Source: Thermodesulfovibrio thiophilus DSM 17215
GTDB lineage: Bacteria; Nitrospirota; Thermodesulfovibrionia; Thermodesulfovibrionales; Thermodesulfovibrionaceae
Reading direction: 5' to 3'
NCBI RefSeq assembly: GCF_000423865.1
Contig: NZ_AUIU01000014.1
Span: forward strand, 62,001 to 126,000
Length of the DNA: 64,000 nt
Below are positions 34,080-46,371 of this stretch, one piece after another. The position numbers were made by a program, and so were the translations under genes. Each line of letters opens with the position of its first letter. Within the stretch, counting starts at the first letter, position 1. Below the pieces are notes generated by a model. That model made no database searches, was not told the origin of the DNA, and saw only the letters and a list, made by a program, of their open reading frames with translations.

Positions 34080-35111
34080 TCAAAACAAAATCATACATTT
34101 TAAGGAATCTTTGGCAAGAGCTGTAAGCTCATAGGCTTTCTGAGCATTTTCAATTGTGAATCTGTGTGTAATGAGCAAATCGCTGTTGACTAGCCCTCTT
34201 TCAATAAATGAAAGAGCCATTTTCATATCATCAGGTCCACATGAATAGCTTGGTGTGATCGTTATATCATAAAAGTAAATATCATTAACAGAAAAACTGA
34301 GTTTTTCATCTGGTGGTGTTGGAGTGAATATTAAAAGAGTTCCTCCCTTCGAAACAACTTTCAAAGATTGCGATATAACCTCAGCCTTTCCTGGTCCAAC
34401 TATAACAGCCTGTGCCATTAACCCATTAGTAATTTCATGGAGTTTATTATAAAGGTCTTGATTAGAGACATCAATTACATGGTCTGCTCCAGCCTGGATG
34501 GCCTTTTCAAGTCTGAAAGGAACCATATCTGCACCTATCACATTTTTAGCACCGAATTCTTTAGCAAGCATTATATGTAACTGCCCCATTACACCAAGGC
34601 CAATTACAAGTACCGTATCTTCCTTTTTGATATTTGCTCTTTTTAGAGATTTCACAACACATGCAGTGGGCTCAACCAGTGCAGCCTGTTCAAAAGAGAC
34701 AGTATCAGACAATTTAAGAGTATCATTTTTTAAGTTAACTTCAGGAATAACGATATATTCAGCAACTCCTCCAGGAATAATTTTTGATTTTTTCCATGTA
34801 GCACATTGAACATAATCAGCTCTTTTACAAAAAAAACATTCCATACAGGGTGCATGATGATGAACAGCTACTCTGTCACCTTCCTGCAAAGATAATTCTG
34901 ATTTAATTTCATCACCTATCTTTACAATCTCTCCTGAAATCTCATGCCCAAGAACTAAAGGTGCTTTTTTCTCAATGTACCATGGCATTACATCACCTGA
35001 GCATATTCCACAGGCTTTCACTTTTACAAGAGCATCCCTTGGTCCAAATTCCGGCATAGGCATATCCTCTATTCTAATATCATCAAATTTATAGAGCTTT
35101 GCTATTTTCAC
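34080..35111 (-). CDS. Zinc-dependent alcohol dehydrogenase (MDR family)
   Basis: The 343-residue medium-chain dehydrogenase has the catalytic-zinc motif CGICSGD and GHEISGE, the structural-zinc cysteines in CMECFFCKRADYVQC, and the NAD-binding loop GLGVMGQ. It resembles the sorbitol/threonine dehydrogenase branch; the substrate is unknown. It starts with GTG one base after the chemoreceptor stop (TAAAGTG), so the two are one operon. That link may point to sensing and oxidising the same alcohol or sugar. Confidence 0.87.
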   Translation of the reverse strand: MKIAKLYKFDDIRIEDMPMPEFGPRDALVKVKACGICSGDVMPWYIEKKAPLVLGHEISGEIVKIGDEIKSELSLQEGDRVAVHHHAPCMECFFCKRADYVQCATWKKSKIIPGGVAEYIVIPEVNLKNDTLKLSDTVSFEQAALVEPTACVVKSLKRANIKKEDTVLVIGLGVMGQLHIMLAKEFGAKNVIGADMVPFRLEKAIQAGADHVIDVSNQDLYNKLHEITNGLMAQAVIVGPGKAEVISQSLKVVSKGGTLLIFTPTPPDEKLSFSVNDIYFYDITITPSYSCGPDDMKMALSFIERGLVNSDLLITHRFTIENAQKAYELTALAKDSLKCMILF

Positions 35112-35112
35112 T

Positions 35113-37113
35113 TTATACTTTCACTCCTTTAATAGCATCTGTAAGTTTCTGTATTACGTTATTAAGGTTTCCCACTTCTTCTGTAACCATATCTGTTGTT
35201 GTTTTTACATCCTGGGCAAGTGAGCTTGAATGTTCTGCAGAACGGGCAACTTCATCACTGGCAGAGGATTGTTCCTCAGTTGCAGTTGCTATCTGTGTTA
35301 TCTGGTCTTTTACTTTTAAAGAATGTTCAGCAATTCTGTTAAGTGCTTTTTTCACTTCATTTAGCGCTTTAAGTGCTTCAGCAACTTCACGGGCAGTTGC
35401 ATCCATGTTTTTTAAAGACTCACGGGATTCATCCTGAACAGCTAATATTTTCTGTGCTATTTCATCAGTTGACTTAATGGTCTTTTCTGCAAGTTTTCTC
35501 ACTTCATCAGCAACAACTGCAAAACCTCTTCCCTGCTCTCCTGCCCTTGCCGCCTCTATTGCCGCATTTAAAGCAAGCAGATTTGTTTGGTCAGCTATGT
35601 CTTTTATCACTGTTACAATATCTCCAATTTCTTCAACCCGCTGATTAAGTGTGTTTATTGTTTTTTTAAGCTCAACAGTTGAACGATTTGCAGATTGAAC
35701 AGTTTTCATTGCATTTTCAGACAGTCCCTGACCATCGCTGGATACTTTCATGCTTTCAGTTGCCAGATCAGATGCCTGAGCAGCATTTTTTGCAATATCT
35801 GTTATTGTCTGGCTCATTTCTTCAGCAGCAGTTGCAATCTGATGTGCCTGTGATGTCTGCTCATTGACTTTTGTTTTTACATTGTCAATGTTGGATTCTA
35901 TTGCGCCAATTACTGACTGAATCATTGGTACAGAGCTTTTAATATCTTTTATAAGTTTATGAACAAATTCTTCCACTTTTATAATGCTTCTTGAAATAAG
36001 ACCAATCTCATCTTTTCTATTACGATAACCTTTACCAAATCCTATAGTACTAAAGTCTCCGCTGGCAACATTTTCAAGCTTTTGTGCCATGTCTGTAAGG
36101 GGTTTCAATGCTTTCTGGGTAACTATTAAAATTAAAACAGAGACCAGTAAAGCACCGACTATGTTTACAGCCCACATGAGATTTCTTATATCAGCTGCCT
36201 CTGCGGCAATTTCATCAACATAGCTGCCTGATACAATAAGCCAGTTCCATGCTGGATAGTTTGCATAGGCAACTACTTTCTGTCTTGAAGAACTTTCTCC
36301 AAGTTCTTTATTAATCCATGGATAGTAAATTAGTCCTTCTTTTTTCTCAATCATCTCTTTAATAAAACCTCTACCTTCAGCATCCTTTTCGTTAATTAGG
36401 TTACTTCCCTCTTTAGCAGGATGTACTATAAGTGTGCCTTTATTTTTTTCTGATGTATCAAGAACATATACATACCCTGTTTTACCAACTTTTATGGAAC
36501 GAATAAAGTCTTTAAGATGCTTCATTGTTTTTGATATGTCAAATCCTATAAATAAAACTCCTGCAACATTGCCAGAAGTATCCTTTATGGGAACATATTT
36601 TGTCATGTAGTCTTTACCAAAAAGTGTTGCTTTACCAATATATGGTTCTCCTTTCATAAGTAAAGAATATCCGGGATGATTTTTCCCAAGAAATGTGCCT
36701 AATGCACGAGAACCATCCTCTTTTTTAAGAGATGTTGCTATCCTTAAAAAATCATCTTCTTGTCTTTTAAAAATAGTTGCAACAGACCCACCTGTCATTG
36801 CTGTGAATTTGTCAGGAATTGAATTATCAGCTTTAATTGAAGCAGTGCCAGAGGGAAGCATACTTTGAAATATGTTCATGAATTTTTCTGCTGAATCTTT
36901 AGTGGATTCATCAAAAACTGCTATCTGCTGCTTTATGAGTAAAACTTCTTCTTTTAAAGATTTGATATTGTATGATTCAATTTTAGATTTTGTCTGTAAA
37001 AAAATTGCCAGTGCTACAGCGGAGTAAACAACCAGAATAGAAATAACTGCCAGTATAAATACTTTCTTACTTAAAGAAAGAGAGTTGAATAAATTATAAA
37101 TTTTCTTTAGCAT
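35113..37113 (-). CDS. Methyl-accepting chemotaxis protein with periplasmic Cache domain
   Basis: The 666-residue receptor has a transmembrane helix at about 18-38, a periplasmic Cache-type sensor of about 270 residues ([33 protein letters not shown] is typical), a second helix at about 318-338, a HAMP domain, and a cytoplasmic coiled coil. The signalling tip [20 protein letters not shown] is intact. It should signal through CheW/CheA to flagella or pili, although no che genes are in the window. GAGGTGAA precedes the start. Confidence 0.93.
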   Translation of the reverse strand: MLKKIYNLFNSLSLSKKVFILAVISILVVYSAVALAIFLQTKSKIESYNIKSLKEEVLLIKQQIAVFDESTKDSAEKFMNIFQSMLPSGTASIKADNSIPDKFTAMTGGSVATIFKRQEDDFLRIATSLKKEDGSRALGTFLGKNHPGYSLLMKGEPYIGKATLFGKDYMTKYVPIKDTSGNVAGVLFIGFDISKTMKHLKDFIRSIKVGKTGYVYVLDTSEKNKGTLIVHPAKEGSNLINEKDAEGRGFIKEMIEKKEGLIYYPWINKELGESSSRQKVVAYANYPAWNWLIVSGSYVDEIAAEAADIRNLMWAVNIVGALLVSVLILIVTQKALKPLTDMAQKLENVASGDFSTIGFGKGYRNRKDEIGLISRSIIKVEEFVHKLIKDIKSSVPMIQSVIGAIESNIDNVKTKVNEQTSQAHQIATAAEEMSQTITDIAKNAAQASDLATESMKVSSDGQGLSENAMKTVQSANRSTVELKKTINTLNQRVEEIGDIVTVIKDIADQTNLLALNAAIEAARAGEQGRGFAVVADEVRKLAEKTIKSTDEIAQKILAVQDESRESLKNMDATAREVAEALKALNEVKKALNRIAEHSLKVKDQITQIATATEEQSSASDEVARSAEHSSSLAQDVKTTTDMVTEEVGNLNNVIQKLTDAIKGVKV

Positions 37114-37163
37114 ATTTCACCTCTTAGTCTGTTTAATATTTTTATATTTTCAAAGTTTTGCAT

Positions 37164-37169
37164 TATAAT
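37164..37169 (+). promoter_or_regulatory. -10 box of a probable leaderless promoter
   Basis: TATAAT ends eight bases before the ATG at 37178. No SD is present. Confidence 0.45.
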
Positions 37170-37177
37170 TATATACT

Positions 37178-37630
37178 ATGTCAAGAAGAAAAAAACAGGA
37201 AAAATCTTTTTGTGAGATACCTTTAAAAGAAAAAATCAAAAAAAATACAATAATTCGTTTTAAAAAGAGTAAATGGAGTAGTATAAAAAGTATTCCTTAT
37301 AAAAATACTTCAGGAAACTGGTTTTCAATTGAAAGATTTCCTCTTGTAAGTAGTGAATCAATAAAATTTGAAGTTAGATATTTTGAAATATCCCCAGGAG
37401 GAACCTCTTCATTAGAGTATCATCAGCATGCTCATGTGGTTATCTGTCTTAAAGGTAAAGGTAAGGTGAGATTGGGTAAAAGATTTTATATTTTAAACTA
37501 TCTTGATATCCTCTATATTGCACCAAATAATGTCCATCAGCTTTTAAACCCTTTTAATGAACCTTTTGGTTTCTTATGCATTGTTGATTCTGAAAGAGAC
37601 AGACCTATTGAAATTGAAAATGATCCTTAA
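37178..37630 (+). CDS. Cupin-domain protein
   Basis: The 150-residue protein has a basic N-terminal tail and a single cupin barrel. The first cupin motif, [22 protein letters not shown], supplies two histidines for a metal, and the second, [18 protein letters not shown], supplies the third. Function is not predictable; such proteins can be metal-dependent enzymes or ligand sensors. Its 3' end overlaps convergent secA by 4 nt. Confidence 0.8.
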   Translation: MSRRKKQEKSFCEIPLKEKIKKNTIIRFKKSKWSSIKSIPYKNTSGNWFSIERFPLVSSESIKFEVRYFEISPGGTSSLEYHQHAHVVICLKGKGKVRLGKRFYILNYLDILYIAPNNVHQLLNPFNEPFGFLCIVDSERDRPIEIENDP

Positions 37631-40269
37631 ACATTTTTCCCACAGCACTTTTTGTATTTTTTTCCGCTTCCACATGGGCATGGATCATTACGACCGATTT
37701 TCTTTGGTTTTTCAATGGGTTGCGAAGAACCATCTCCATTGTTTCTGACTGTTCTATGTCTTTGAGCCACTTTTACCTGAGTTTCCTCTTTAACCTGAAT
37801 CTTGAATAATCTTGTAAGTATGTCAGATACTATATTTCTTGATATCTCTTCAAAAAGTGCAAACGCTTCTTTCTTGTATTCAACAAGTGGATCTCGCTGA
37901 GCATAGCCTCTTAATCCAATACCTTCTTTAAGATGGTCAATTCCGAGAAGATGTTCCTTCCATTTGGTATCTATTACATGGAGGAAAACCATTTTCTCAA
38001 TATCACGCATCAATTGAGAACCAACTTTCGATTCCTTCTGTTCATACGTCTCTTTGAGCTTTTCAATAATGTATTCTTTTATTTCATCTTTTGATTTATT
38101 CTCCAAATCTAAATCAACATCAAATCTTCCCTTTATTTGCTCTTGCAGTTTTTGAATGCCCTGTTCTTCCTGGAATAAATAAAACTCAACCAGTTCATCA
38201 ATTTCTATTTCGAGTAATTCAAAAACTTTTTCTTTTGTAGAATCACTTTCAAGCACTTCTTTTCTAAATGCATAAATTTCTTTCCTCTGGCTATTCATTA
38301 CATCATCATACTTAAGAAGATGCTTTCTTATATCGAAATTATGAGCTTCTACTTTTTTCTGAGCATTTTCAATTGCTTTGCTTACCATCTTATTTTCTAT
38401 AGGAGTGTCATCATCTATCTTCAGAAAATGCATCAGACTTTGAAGTTTTTCTCCACCAAAGAGTCTTAATAACTCATCTTCAAGAGAAAGATAAAATTTT
38501 GATGAACCGGGGTCTCCCTGTCTACCTGCTCTACCCCTTAACTGATTGTCAACCCTGCGGGATTCATGCCTTTCTGTTCCAATAATGTGGAGCCCTCCAA
38601 GGGAGACAACTTTTTCATGCTCTTTTTCACAAATTTCTTTAGCTTTCTTTAAAGCCTCCTTAAACTCCTCTTCTGTATAATTTTTTCCATTAAGCATCTC
38701 ACGAGCTAAAAACTCTGGATTTCCACCAAGAAGTATATCAGTACCTCTACCTGCCATGTTGGTTGCTATTGTGACAGAACCAATTCTTCCTGCCTGAGCA
38801 ATAATTTCAGCCTCTTTATCATGATATTTTGCATTCAAAACACTATGCGGGATTCCCTTTTTCTTGAGCATTTTACTAATAAGCTCAGATTTTTCAATTG
38901 ATGTTGTCCCAACCAGAACTGGTCTTCCAATTTTGTAACACTCCTCAATCTCTTTTACGACTGCCTCATATTTTGCCTTTTCAGTTTTATATACACCATC
39001 TGGATAATCCTGTCTTGTCATTGGCTTATGCGTTGGAATTACAACGACTTCAAGATTATAAATCTCAGCAAATTCTGAAGCCTCTGTATCTGCGGTTCCG
39101 GTCATTCCTGCAAGTTTCTTATACATTCTAAAGTAATTCTGAAAGGTTATTGTTGCAAGCGTTTGATTTTCTGCTTCTATTTTTAAACCTTCCTTAGCTT
39201 CAATTGCCTGATGGAGCCCATCTGACCAGCGCCTTCCAGAAAGAAGTCTTCCTGTAAATTCATCAACAATTACAATTTTCCCATCTTTTACAACGTAATC
39301 AACATCCTTTTTAAAAAAGTAGTGTGCTCTTATTGCCTGATTTATATGATGAACAATCTGAATATTTACGGTATCGTAAAGGTTGTCTATCCCTAAAAGT
39401 TTCTCAGCTTTTCTTGACCCCTGCTCGGTGAGAACAACTGTTTTAAGCTTCTCATCAAGTTTAAAATCTTCCTCAGGTTTGAGATACTTAATAATTCTAT
39501 TTACAGAGTAGTAGATATCAGTTGATTCCTCAGAAGGTCCTGAAATGATAAGAGGTGTTCTTGCCTCATCTATAAGGATGCTGTCAACTTCATCCACAAT
39601 AGCATAGTTAAGCTCCCTCTGACAGAGTTCATCAATACTGTAACGCATGTTATCTCTCAGATAATCAAAACCAAATTCATTGTTAGTGCCGTAGGTAATA
39701 TCTGCCAGATATGCTTCTTTTTTGCTGCATGGACGCAGTCTGTCAAATCGTTTATCAGATGTTCTATAGCCAGGATCATAAATAAACGATGCATCAGGCT
39801 GGATTACTCCCACATTCAGTCCAAGAAAATTATATACAGGTCCCATCCACTGAACATCTCTTCTTGCTAAATAGTCATTGACAGTTACAACATGAACACC
39901 TTTGCCTTCCAATGCATTCAGGTAAGCTGCCAGTGTTGCAACAAGTGTTTTACCCTCACCTGTTTTCATCTCAGCAATCTTTCCTTCATGAAGAACAACT
40001 CCTCCAACAAGCTGAACATCAAAATGTCTCATGCCAAGTGTTCTTTTTGCAACCTCTCTTACAGTAGCAAAAGCCTCAGTAAGAAGATCGTCAAGACTGC
40101 TACCCTTTGATAGTCTTTCTCTGAATTCTTCTGTCTTTGCTTTTAATTTTTCATCAGAAAACTTTGAAATTTCAGGTTCAAAAGAGTTAATTTCTTCAAC
40201 AATACTAAATAGCCTTTTAAGTTCTCTTTCGTTTCTTGTGCCAAAAATTTTCTCTAAAATTTTAACCAT
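37627..40269 (-). CDS. secA: Preprotein translocase ATPase SecA
   Basis: The 880-residue motor protein has Walker [11 protein letters not shown] (within MKTGEGKT), Walker [17 protein letters not shown], the preprotein-binding and scaffold domains, and a C-terminal zinc-binding SEC-C motif [13 protein letters not shown]. It drives export through SecYEG. Length is normal. It is transcribed alone and the ATG has a -10 box rather than an SD six bases upstream. Confidence 0.97.
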   Translation of the reverse strand: MVKILEKIFGTRNERELKRLFSIVEEINSFEPEISKFSDEKLKAKTEEFRERLSKGSSLDDLLTEAFATVREVAKRTLGMRHFDVQLVGGVVLHEGKIAEMKTGEGKTLVATLAAYLNALEGKGVHVVTVNDYLARRDVQWMGPVYNFLGLNVGVIQPDASFIYDPGYRTSDKRFDRLRPCSKKEAYLADITYGTNNEFGFDYLRDNMRYSIDELCQRELNYAIVDEVDSILIDEARTPLIISGPSEESTDIYYSVNRIIKYLKPEEDFKLDEKLKTVVLTEQGSRKAEKLLGIDNLYDTVNIQIVHHINQAIRAHYFFKKDVDYVVKDGKIVIVDEFTGRLLSGRRWSDGLHQAIEAKEGLKIEAENQTLATITFQNYFRMYKKLAGMTGTADTEASEFAEIYNLEVVVIPTHKPMTRQDYPDGVYKTEKAKYEAVVKEIEECYKIGRPVLVGTTSIEKSELISKMLKKKGIPHSVLNAKYHDKEAEIIAQAGRIGSVTIATNMAGRGTDILLGGNPEFLAREMLNGKNYTEEEFKEALKKAKEICEKEHEKVVSLGGLHIIGTERHESRRVDNQLRGRAGRQGDPGSSKFYLSLEDELLRLFGGEKLQSLMHFLKIDDDTPIENKMVSKAIENAQKKVEAHNFDIRKHLLKYDDVMNSQRKEIYAFRKEVLESDSTKEKVFELLEIEIDELVEFYLFQEEQGIQKLQEQIKGRFDVDLDLENKSKDEIKEYIIEKLKETYEQKESKVGSQLMRDIEKMVFLHVIDTKWKEHLLGIDHLKEGIGLRGYAQRDPLVEYKKEAFALFEEISRNIVSDILTRLFKIQVKEETQVKVAQRHRTVRNNGDGSSQPIEKPKKIGRNDPCPCGSGKKYKKCCGKNV

Positions 40270-40275
40270 ATTTGT

Positions 40276-40281
40276 ATGTTA
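40276..40281 (-). promoter_or_regulatory. -10 box of secA, probable leaderless promoter
   Basis: On the minus strand TAACAT ends six bases before the secA ATG, with TTGAAG 18 bases further upstream as a candidate -35. No SD is present. Confidence 0.4.
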
Positions 40282-40452
40282 AACCACAAACAGTTATTTC
40301 TTCAACAAAAATTCCGTGCTTCCAGCCTGATTAATATTAATGATATTGATTTTATACTTGCAATTTAAAGCCTTTTGTATAATATTTTAAAAAAATTTAA
40401 CTTATGGTAATATATTTTATTACTAAAACTTAATTTATAAATGGAGGGATCA

Positions 40453-41607
40453 ATGATTTTGAAAAAATATTTGCTTGCACCAGGACCCACTCCTGTTCCA
40501 CCAGAAGTTCTTCTTAGCATGGCTATGCCAGTAATCCATCACCGCAGTGCAGACTTTTTACCTGTTCTTGATTCTGCTAAAAAAGGACTTCAATGGATTT
40601 ATCAAACAAAAAATGATGTTTTAATTCTATGTAGTACTGGAACTGGTGGTATGGTTGCATCTGTAAATAATTTTTTTTCACCTGGACAAAAGGTTATTGT
40701 AATAAATGGCGGTAAATTTGGAGAAAGATGGGTTAAGATTGCTCAGGCATATGGATTAAACGTTATAGAAATTCCTGTTGAATGGGGATATTCTATTGAT
40801 ATTAATACGGTTGAAGAGGAACTTAAAAAACATCCTGATATAAAAGGTGTCTTTATTCAGGCAAGCGAAACCTCTACCGGAGCATACCATGACATTAAAA
40901 CATTGGGACAACTAATCAAAAATTATGACGACACATTATTTATTGTAGATGCAATTTCTGCACTGGTTGCACATGATATTAAAACAGATGACTGGGCAAT
41001 TGATGTGATGGTAAGCGGTTCACAGAAAGGTTTCATGCTTCCGCCAGGACTTGCATTCGTAAGTGTGAGTGAAAAAGCATGGAAAAGAAATGAAAAATCA
41101 AAAACACCGAGATTTTATTTTAATCTTAAAAAAGAGAGGGAAAATCTTTCAAAAAATCAAACAAATTTTACATCTGCTGTATCTTTGATCATAGGTCTCA
41201 ATGAAGCTTTGAAATTGCTGCAGAAAGAAGGACTTGATCAGGTATTTAGAAGACATTCTCTTTTAGCTCATGCTACAAGAGAAGCTGTTAAAGAAATCGG
41301 GCTTAAGATTTTTCCAAAAGGAACTCCTAGCAATGCTGTAACAGCTATTGAAGCACCTCAAGGAATTGATGGACAGGTTATTTATAAAACATTAAGAGAA
41401 AAATATGGAGTTACAGCAGCCGGTGGACAGGATAAACTTAAAGGTAAAATATTTCGATTTGCTCATCTTGGATATGCTGATAAATTCGATGTAATTGTTG
41501 GAATATCCGCCTTAGAGATGACACTTAAAGACCTCGGGTATTCCATTGTTTTAGGGAAAGGAGTTGGTAAAGCAGAAGAAATTTTTTCAAAGGAGGATAC
41601 ATTGTGA
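40453..41607 (+). CDS. Class V aminotransferase (alanine-glyoxylate / phosphoserine type)
   Basis: The 384-residue PLP enzyme starts at 40453, five bases after GGAGGG; an ATG four codons earlier lies inside that SD. LLAPGPTPVPPEV and the PLP lysine in SGSQKGFMLPPGLA are characteristic of serine-pyruvate/alanine-glyoxylate aminotransferases. It overlaps serA by 4 nt, so it probably acts as the phosphoserine aminotransferase of serine synthesis, as shown for class V enzymes of this kind in some bacteria and archaea. That assignment rests on context. Confidence 0.85.
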   Translation: MILKKYLLAPGPTPVPPEVLLSMAMPVIHHRSADFLPVLDSAKKGLQWIYQTKNDVLILCSTGTGGMVASVNNFFSPGQKVIVINGGKFGERWVKIAQAYGLNVIEIPVEWGYSIDINTVEEELKKHPDIKGVFIQASETSTGAYHDIKTLGQLIKNYDDTLFIVDAISALVAHDIKTDDWAIDVMVSGSQKGFMLPPGLAFVSVSEKAWKRNEKSKTPRFYFNLKKERENLSKNQTNFTSAVSLIIGLNEALKLLQKEGLDQVFRRHSLLAHATREAVKEIGLKIFPKGTPSNAVTAIEAPQGIDGQVIYKTLREKYGVTAAGGQDKLKGKIFRFAHLGYADKFDVIVGISALEMTLKDLGYSIVLGKGVGKAEEIFSKEDTL

Positions 41608-43193
41608 AGGTTTTAGTAAGTGACAGCATATCTCCCAAAGGAATTGAAATTTTACAAAAGGCAGGGCTTGAGGTTGATGTTAAAACAGGACTAAAGCCTG
41701 AAGAACTTAAGGCAATCATCAATCAATATGATGCCTTGATTATAAGAAGTGCAACAAAAGTAACGGCTGAAATCATAGAAGCTGCAGATAAACTCAAGGT
41801 TATAGGAAGAGCGGGCACAGGAGTTGATAATGTTGATAAAGTAGCTGCTACAAAAAGAGGAATTGTAGTTATGAATACTCCTGGTGGCAATACTGTCACA
41901 ACTGCAGAGCATGCTATAGCCATGCTTTTTTCTCTGGCAAGAAAAATTCCTCAGGCTAATGCATCCATAAAAGCTGGAAAGTGGGAAAAGAAAAAATTTA
42001 TGGGTGTTGAACTATACCATAAAACAATTGGGATAATCGGACTTGGAAGAATTGGCTCAGAAGTTGCAAAGAGAGCACAGTGTATGGGTATGAATGTTCT
42101 TGCTTATGACCCATTTTTAAGTGAGGATAGAGCTGAAGAGTTAGGAATTACAAAGACTGATCTTGACAGAATATTTGCAGACTCGGATTTTATTACAGTT
42201 CACACTCCTTTGACTGCAGAGACAAAATATTTAATAAACGAAAAAACTATTGCAAAAATGAAACAAGGTGTTTATCTAATTAACTGCGCTCGTGGAGGCA
42301 TTATTAATGAAAAAGATCTCTATGAGGCGATTCAGTCTGGCAAAGTAGCCGGTGCTGCACTTGATGTTTTTGAAAAAGAACCACCAGAAGAAGGTTATCC
42401 ATTAACAGCTGATGAAAGAGTAATATGCACACCACATCTTGGTGCATCTACATTAGAAGCTCAGGAAAATGTTGCCGTGGCAATAGCAGAACAGGTAATA
42501 GATTATCTTATCAACGGAACTATCAGAAATGCTGTAAACTTTCCCTCAATACCATTTGATCAGGTTCCTCTTATCAGACCTCATTTAATACTTCTTGAAC
42601 GGATTGGAAGTTTTATATCTCAAATTTTTAATAAAAGTATAAATCAGATTCAAATTGAGTATCTTGGTGAAATTTCCAATTTGAATACTCAAGCATTAAC
42701 CGCTGCTGCTTTAAAGGGAATTCTTGATCCTATACTCGGTGAACCTGTTAACTTTGTGAGTGCTCCATTTATAGCAAAGGAAAGAGGTATCGAGGTGAAG
42801 GAAATAAAAGGAAATGATGCAGGAGATTATCAGAGTCTTGTTACAATAAAAATCTCATCAAAGGATGCTTATAGCACAGTTGCAGGAACGCTTCTAAGCA
42901 GAAAAGATCCAAGAATTGTTCAAATTGATGAGTTTTCTCTTGAAGTGATTCCAGAAGGTAATATGATTTTTATGAAAAACTGGGATCGTCCTGGTGTTAT
43001 TGGCAATATTGGAACTCTTCTAGGACAAAATAATATTAATATAGGCCATATGCATTTTGGAAGAAAAGAACCCGGTGGAATAGCTGTTTCAGTCATAAGT
43101 ATTGATGCCTTTTTGACCGATGAAATAATTGAAAAAATAAAGAAACTTCCAAATGTTTTAGAAATAAAACCTGTTTATATACCAGTCCACTAA
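41604..43193 (+). CDS. serA: D-3-phosphoglycerate dehydrogenase
   Basis: The 529-residue protein catalyses the first step of serine synthesis. It has the NAD-binding motif GIIGLGRIGSEVA, active-site segments GRAGTGVDNVD and CARGGIINE, the catalytic histidine in TPHLGAST, an intervening ASB domain and a C-terminal ACT domain (WDRPGVIGNIGTLLGQNNINIGHM) for serine feedback. It starts with GTG, overlapping the aminotransferase stop, with AAGGAGG upstream. Confidence 0.96.
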   Translation: MKVLVSDSISPKGIEILQKAGLEVDVKTGLKPEELKAIINQYDALIIRSATKVTAEIIEAADKLKVIGRAGTGVDNVDKVAATKRGIVVMNTPGGNTVTTAEHAIAMLFSLARKIPQANASIKAGKWEKKKFMGVELYHKTIGIIGLGRIGSEVAKRAQCMGMNVLAYDPFLSEDRAEELGITKTDLDRIFADSDFITVHTPLTAETKYLINEKTIAKMKQGVYLINCARGGIINEKDLYEAIQSGKVAGAALDVFEKEPPEEGYPLTADERVICTPHLGASTLEAQENVAVAIAEQVIDYLINGTIRNAVNFPSIPFDQVPLIRPHLILLERIGSFISQIFNKSINQIQIEYLGEISNLNTQALTAAALKGILDPILGEPVNFVSAPFIAKERGIEVKEIKGNDAGDYQSLVTIKISSKDAYSTVAGTLLSRKDPRIVQIDEFSLEVIPEGNMIFMKNWDRPGVIGNIGTLLGQNNINIGHMHFGRKEPGGIAVSVISIDAFLTDEIIEKIKKLPNVLEIKPVYIPVH

Positions 43194-45113
<1,920 letters not shown>

Positions 45114-45117
<4 letters not shown>

Positions 45118-46025
45118 TAGAAAAACTGAATAATGTATCTTACTGCAATATAAACAATCAGAATACTTAAAAGCAGTTTTATGTATTTTTGAGGTACATG
45201 TTTTTGAGCTCGTGCACCAAGATATATTCCGACCATTCCTCCAAGACCAAACAATAAACCCAGCAACCAGTCAGGAGTTGTCTGGACTCCTCCTGAAGGC
45301 ATTATTGCATAATATAAAACACCGAAAACAGAAGCTGTTGCGGTTCCCATCAAAGTAGCTCCTGCTATACTGTGGACAGGAAGTTTAAAGAATGTTACTA
45401 AAAATGGAGACATTATTGCTCCTCCACCAATACCGTAAGTACCGCCTATTATTCCTATAATAAAGGAAACAATAAATACCCAGATTGTGCTAAAGGAAAA
45501 TCTCTCACCCCAGAATTCATACTCAGTCTTTCTTAATGAAAAAGATATGGTTCTGACTGTAGCTTCTTTTGTAAGTTTCTTATCAAACTTTTTCGATGCA
45601 GAAGCTGTCTTTTTTTTAAAAAGATCAAGGAATAATCTTACCCCAATATAAAGCAATACCAGACCTACAAAAAATTTAAAAGATTTAGGATCAGGAAGAA
45701 TTTTTATTCTGATATAGTAGCCGATAATAATACCTGGAACTGTTCCTACCATAATAACCCAAGCAAGCGGCCAGGGTATTCTTTTTTCTTTATGGAATCT
45801 ATAAACTCCTGATGGAATTGCAACAACATTAAAAATAAAATTTGTTCCACTTGCTCCTGGCGATGTGTAATTAAGGACGCTTACCTGAAATGGCAAAAGT
45901 AAAAAAGCACCGGAAACTCCTCCCATTGAAGTAAAAAAAGAAACAACCATTGCAACTAATGGTGGAATTAGAATATTTGTTGTTACTCCTGAAATAGGAA
46001 AAGTGTATGTAAGAAGATCTAACAT
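45114..46025 (-). CDS. TauE/SafE-family sulfite or organosulfonate exporter
   Basis: The 303-residue protein has about eight hydrophobic helices in two repeats; the family pattern GGVSGAFLLLPF and GGTYGIGGGAIMSPFLV is visible in each half. Members export sulfite, sulfoacetate or similar anions. A small thioredoxin is encoded just upstream in the same direction. In a sulfur-metabolising anaerobe a sulfur-anion exporter is plausible. The start has an extended -10 box six bases upstream and no SD. Confidence 0.87.
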
Positions 46026-46031
46026 ATCGGG

Positions 46032-46040
46032 ATGATATCA
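46032..46040 (-). promoter_or_regulatory. Extended -10 promoter, probable leaderless
   Basis: On the minus strand TGA-TATCAT ends six bases before the ATG at 46025. No SD is present. Confidence 0.5.
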
Positions 46041-46087
46041 GAATGTTTTATTGAATGCAAATTAAAATTTTTTATTAATAAATAAAA

Positions 46088-46336
46088 TTATTTTGAATTG
46101 AGTTCCTCAATTAACATGCTTCTAATTCTGTCTTCTGATGGAATAGGAAATCCAGAGTGTTTCAGCTTACCGTTAATAAGCAATCCAGGTATAACCTGGG
46201 TATACTTGAAAATCTCTTTAATATCCTTTACATGAGAAACCTCTGCCTGAATACCGAGCTGGGAAACGACTTTGTTTACTGTTTTTTCCATTTTGTTACA
46301 ATTTGCACACCCAGGACCAAGAATTTTTATTTCCAT
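46088..46336 (-). CDS. Small thioredoxin-family protein
   Basis: The 82-residue protein opens MEIKILGPGCANCNKM; the CxxC pair (CANC) is the redox site of the redox-active-disulfide-2 / thioredoxin_3 family. The ATG at 46336 has GGAGG five bases upstream, so an in-frame TTG four codons earlier is rejected. Small thioredoxins of this type often lie next to TauE/SafE or cytochrome-biogenesis permeases, as here. Confidence 0.87.
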   Translation of the reverse strand: MEIKILGPGCANCNKMEKTVNKVVSQLGIQAEVSHVKDIKEIFKYTQVIPGLLINGKLKHSGFPIPSEDRIRSMLIEELNSK

Positions 46337-46371
46337 TAGTCCCTCCAATAAAAAATTTTTTATTTATTTTG

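Noticed and set aside
40330-40341. Palindrome ATTAATATTAAT before the aminotransferase gene.
   Set aside because: It is made only of A and T, is expected by chance in this base composition, and no second copy was seen near a promoter.
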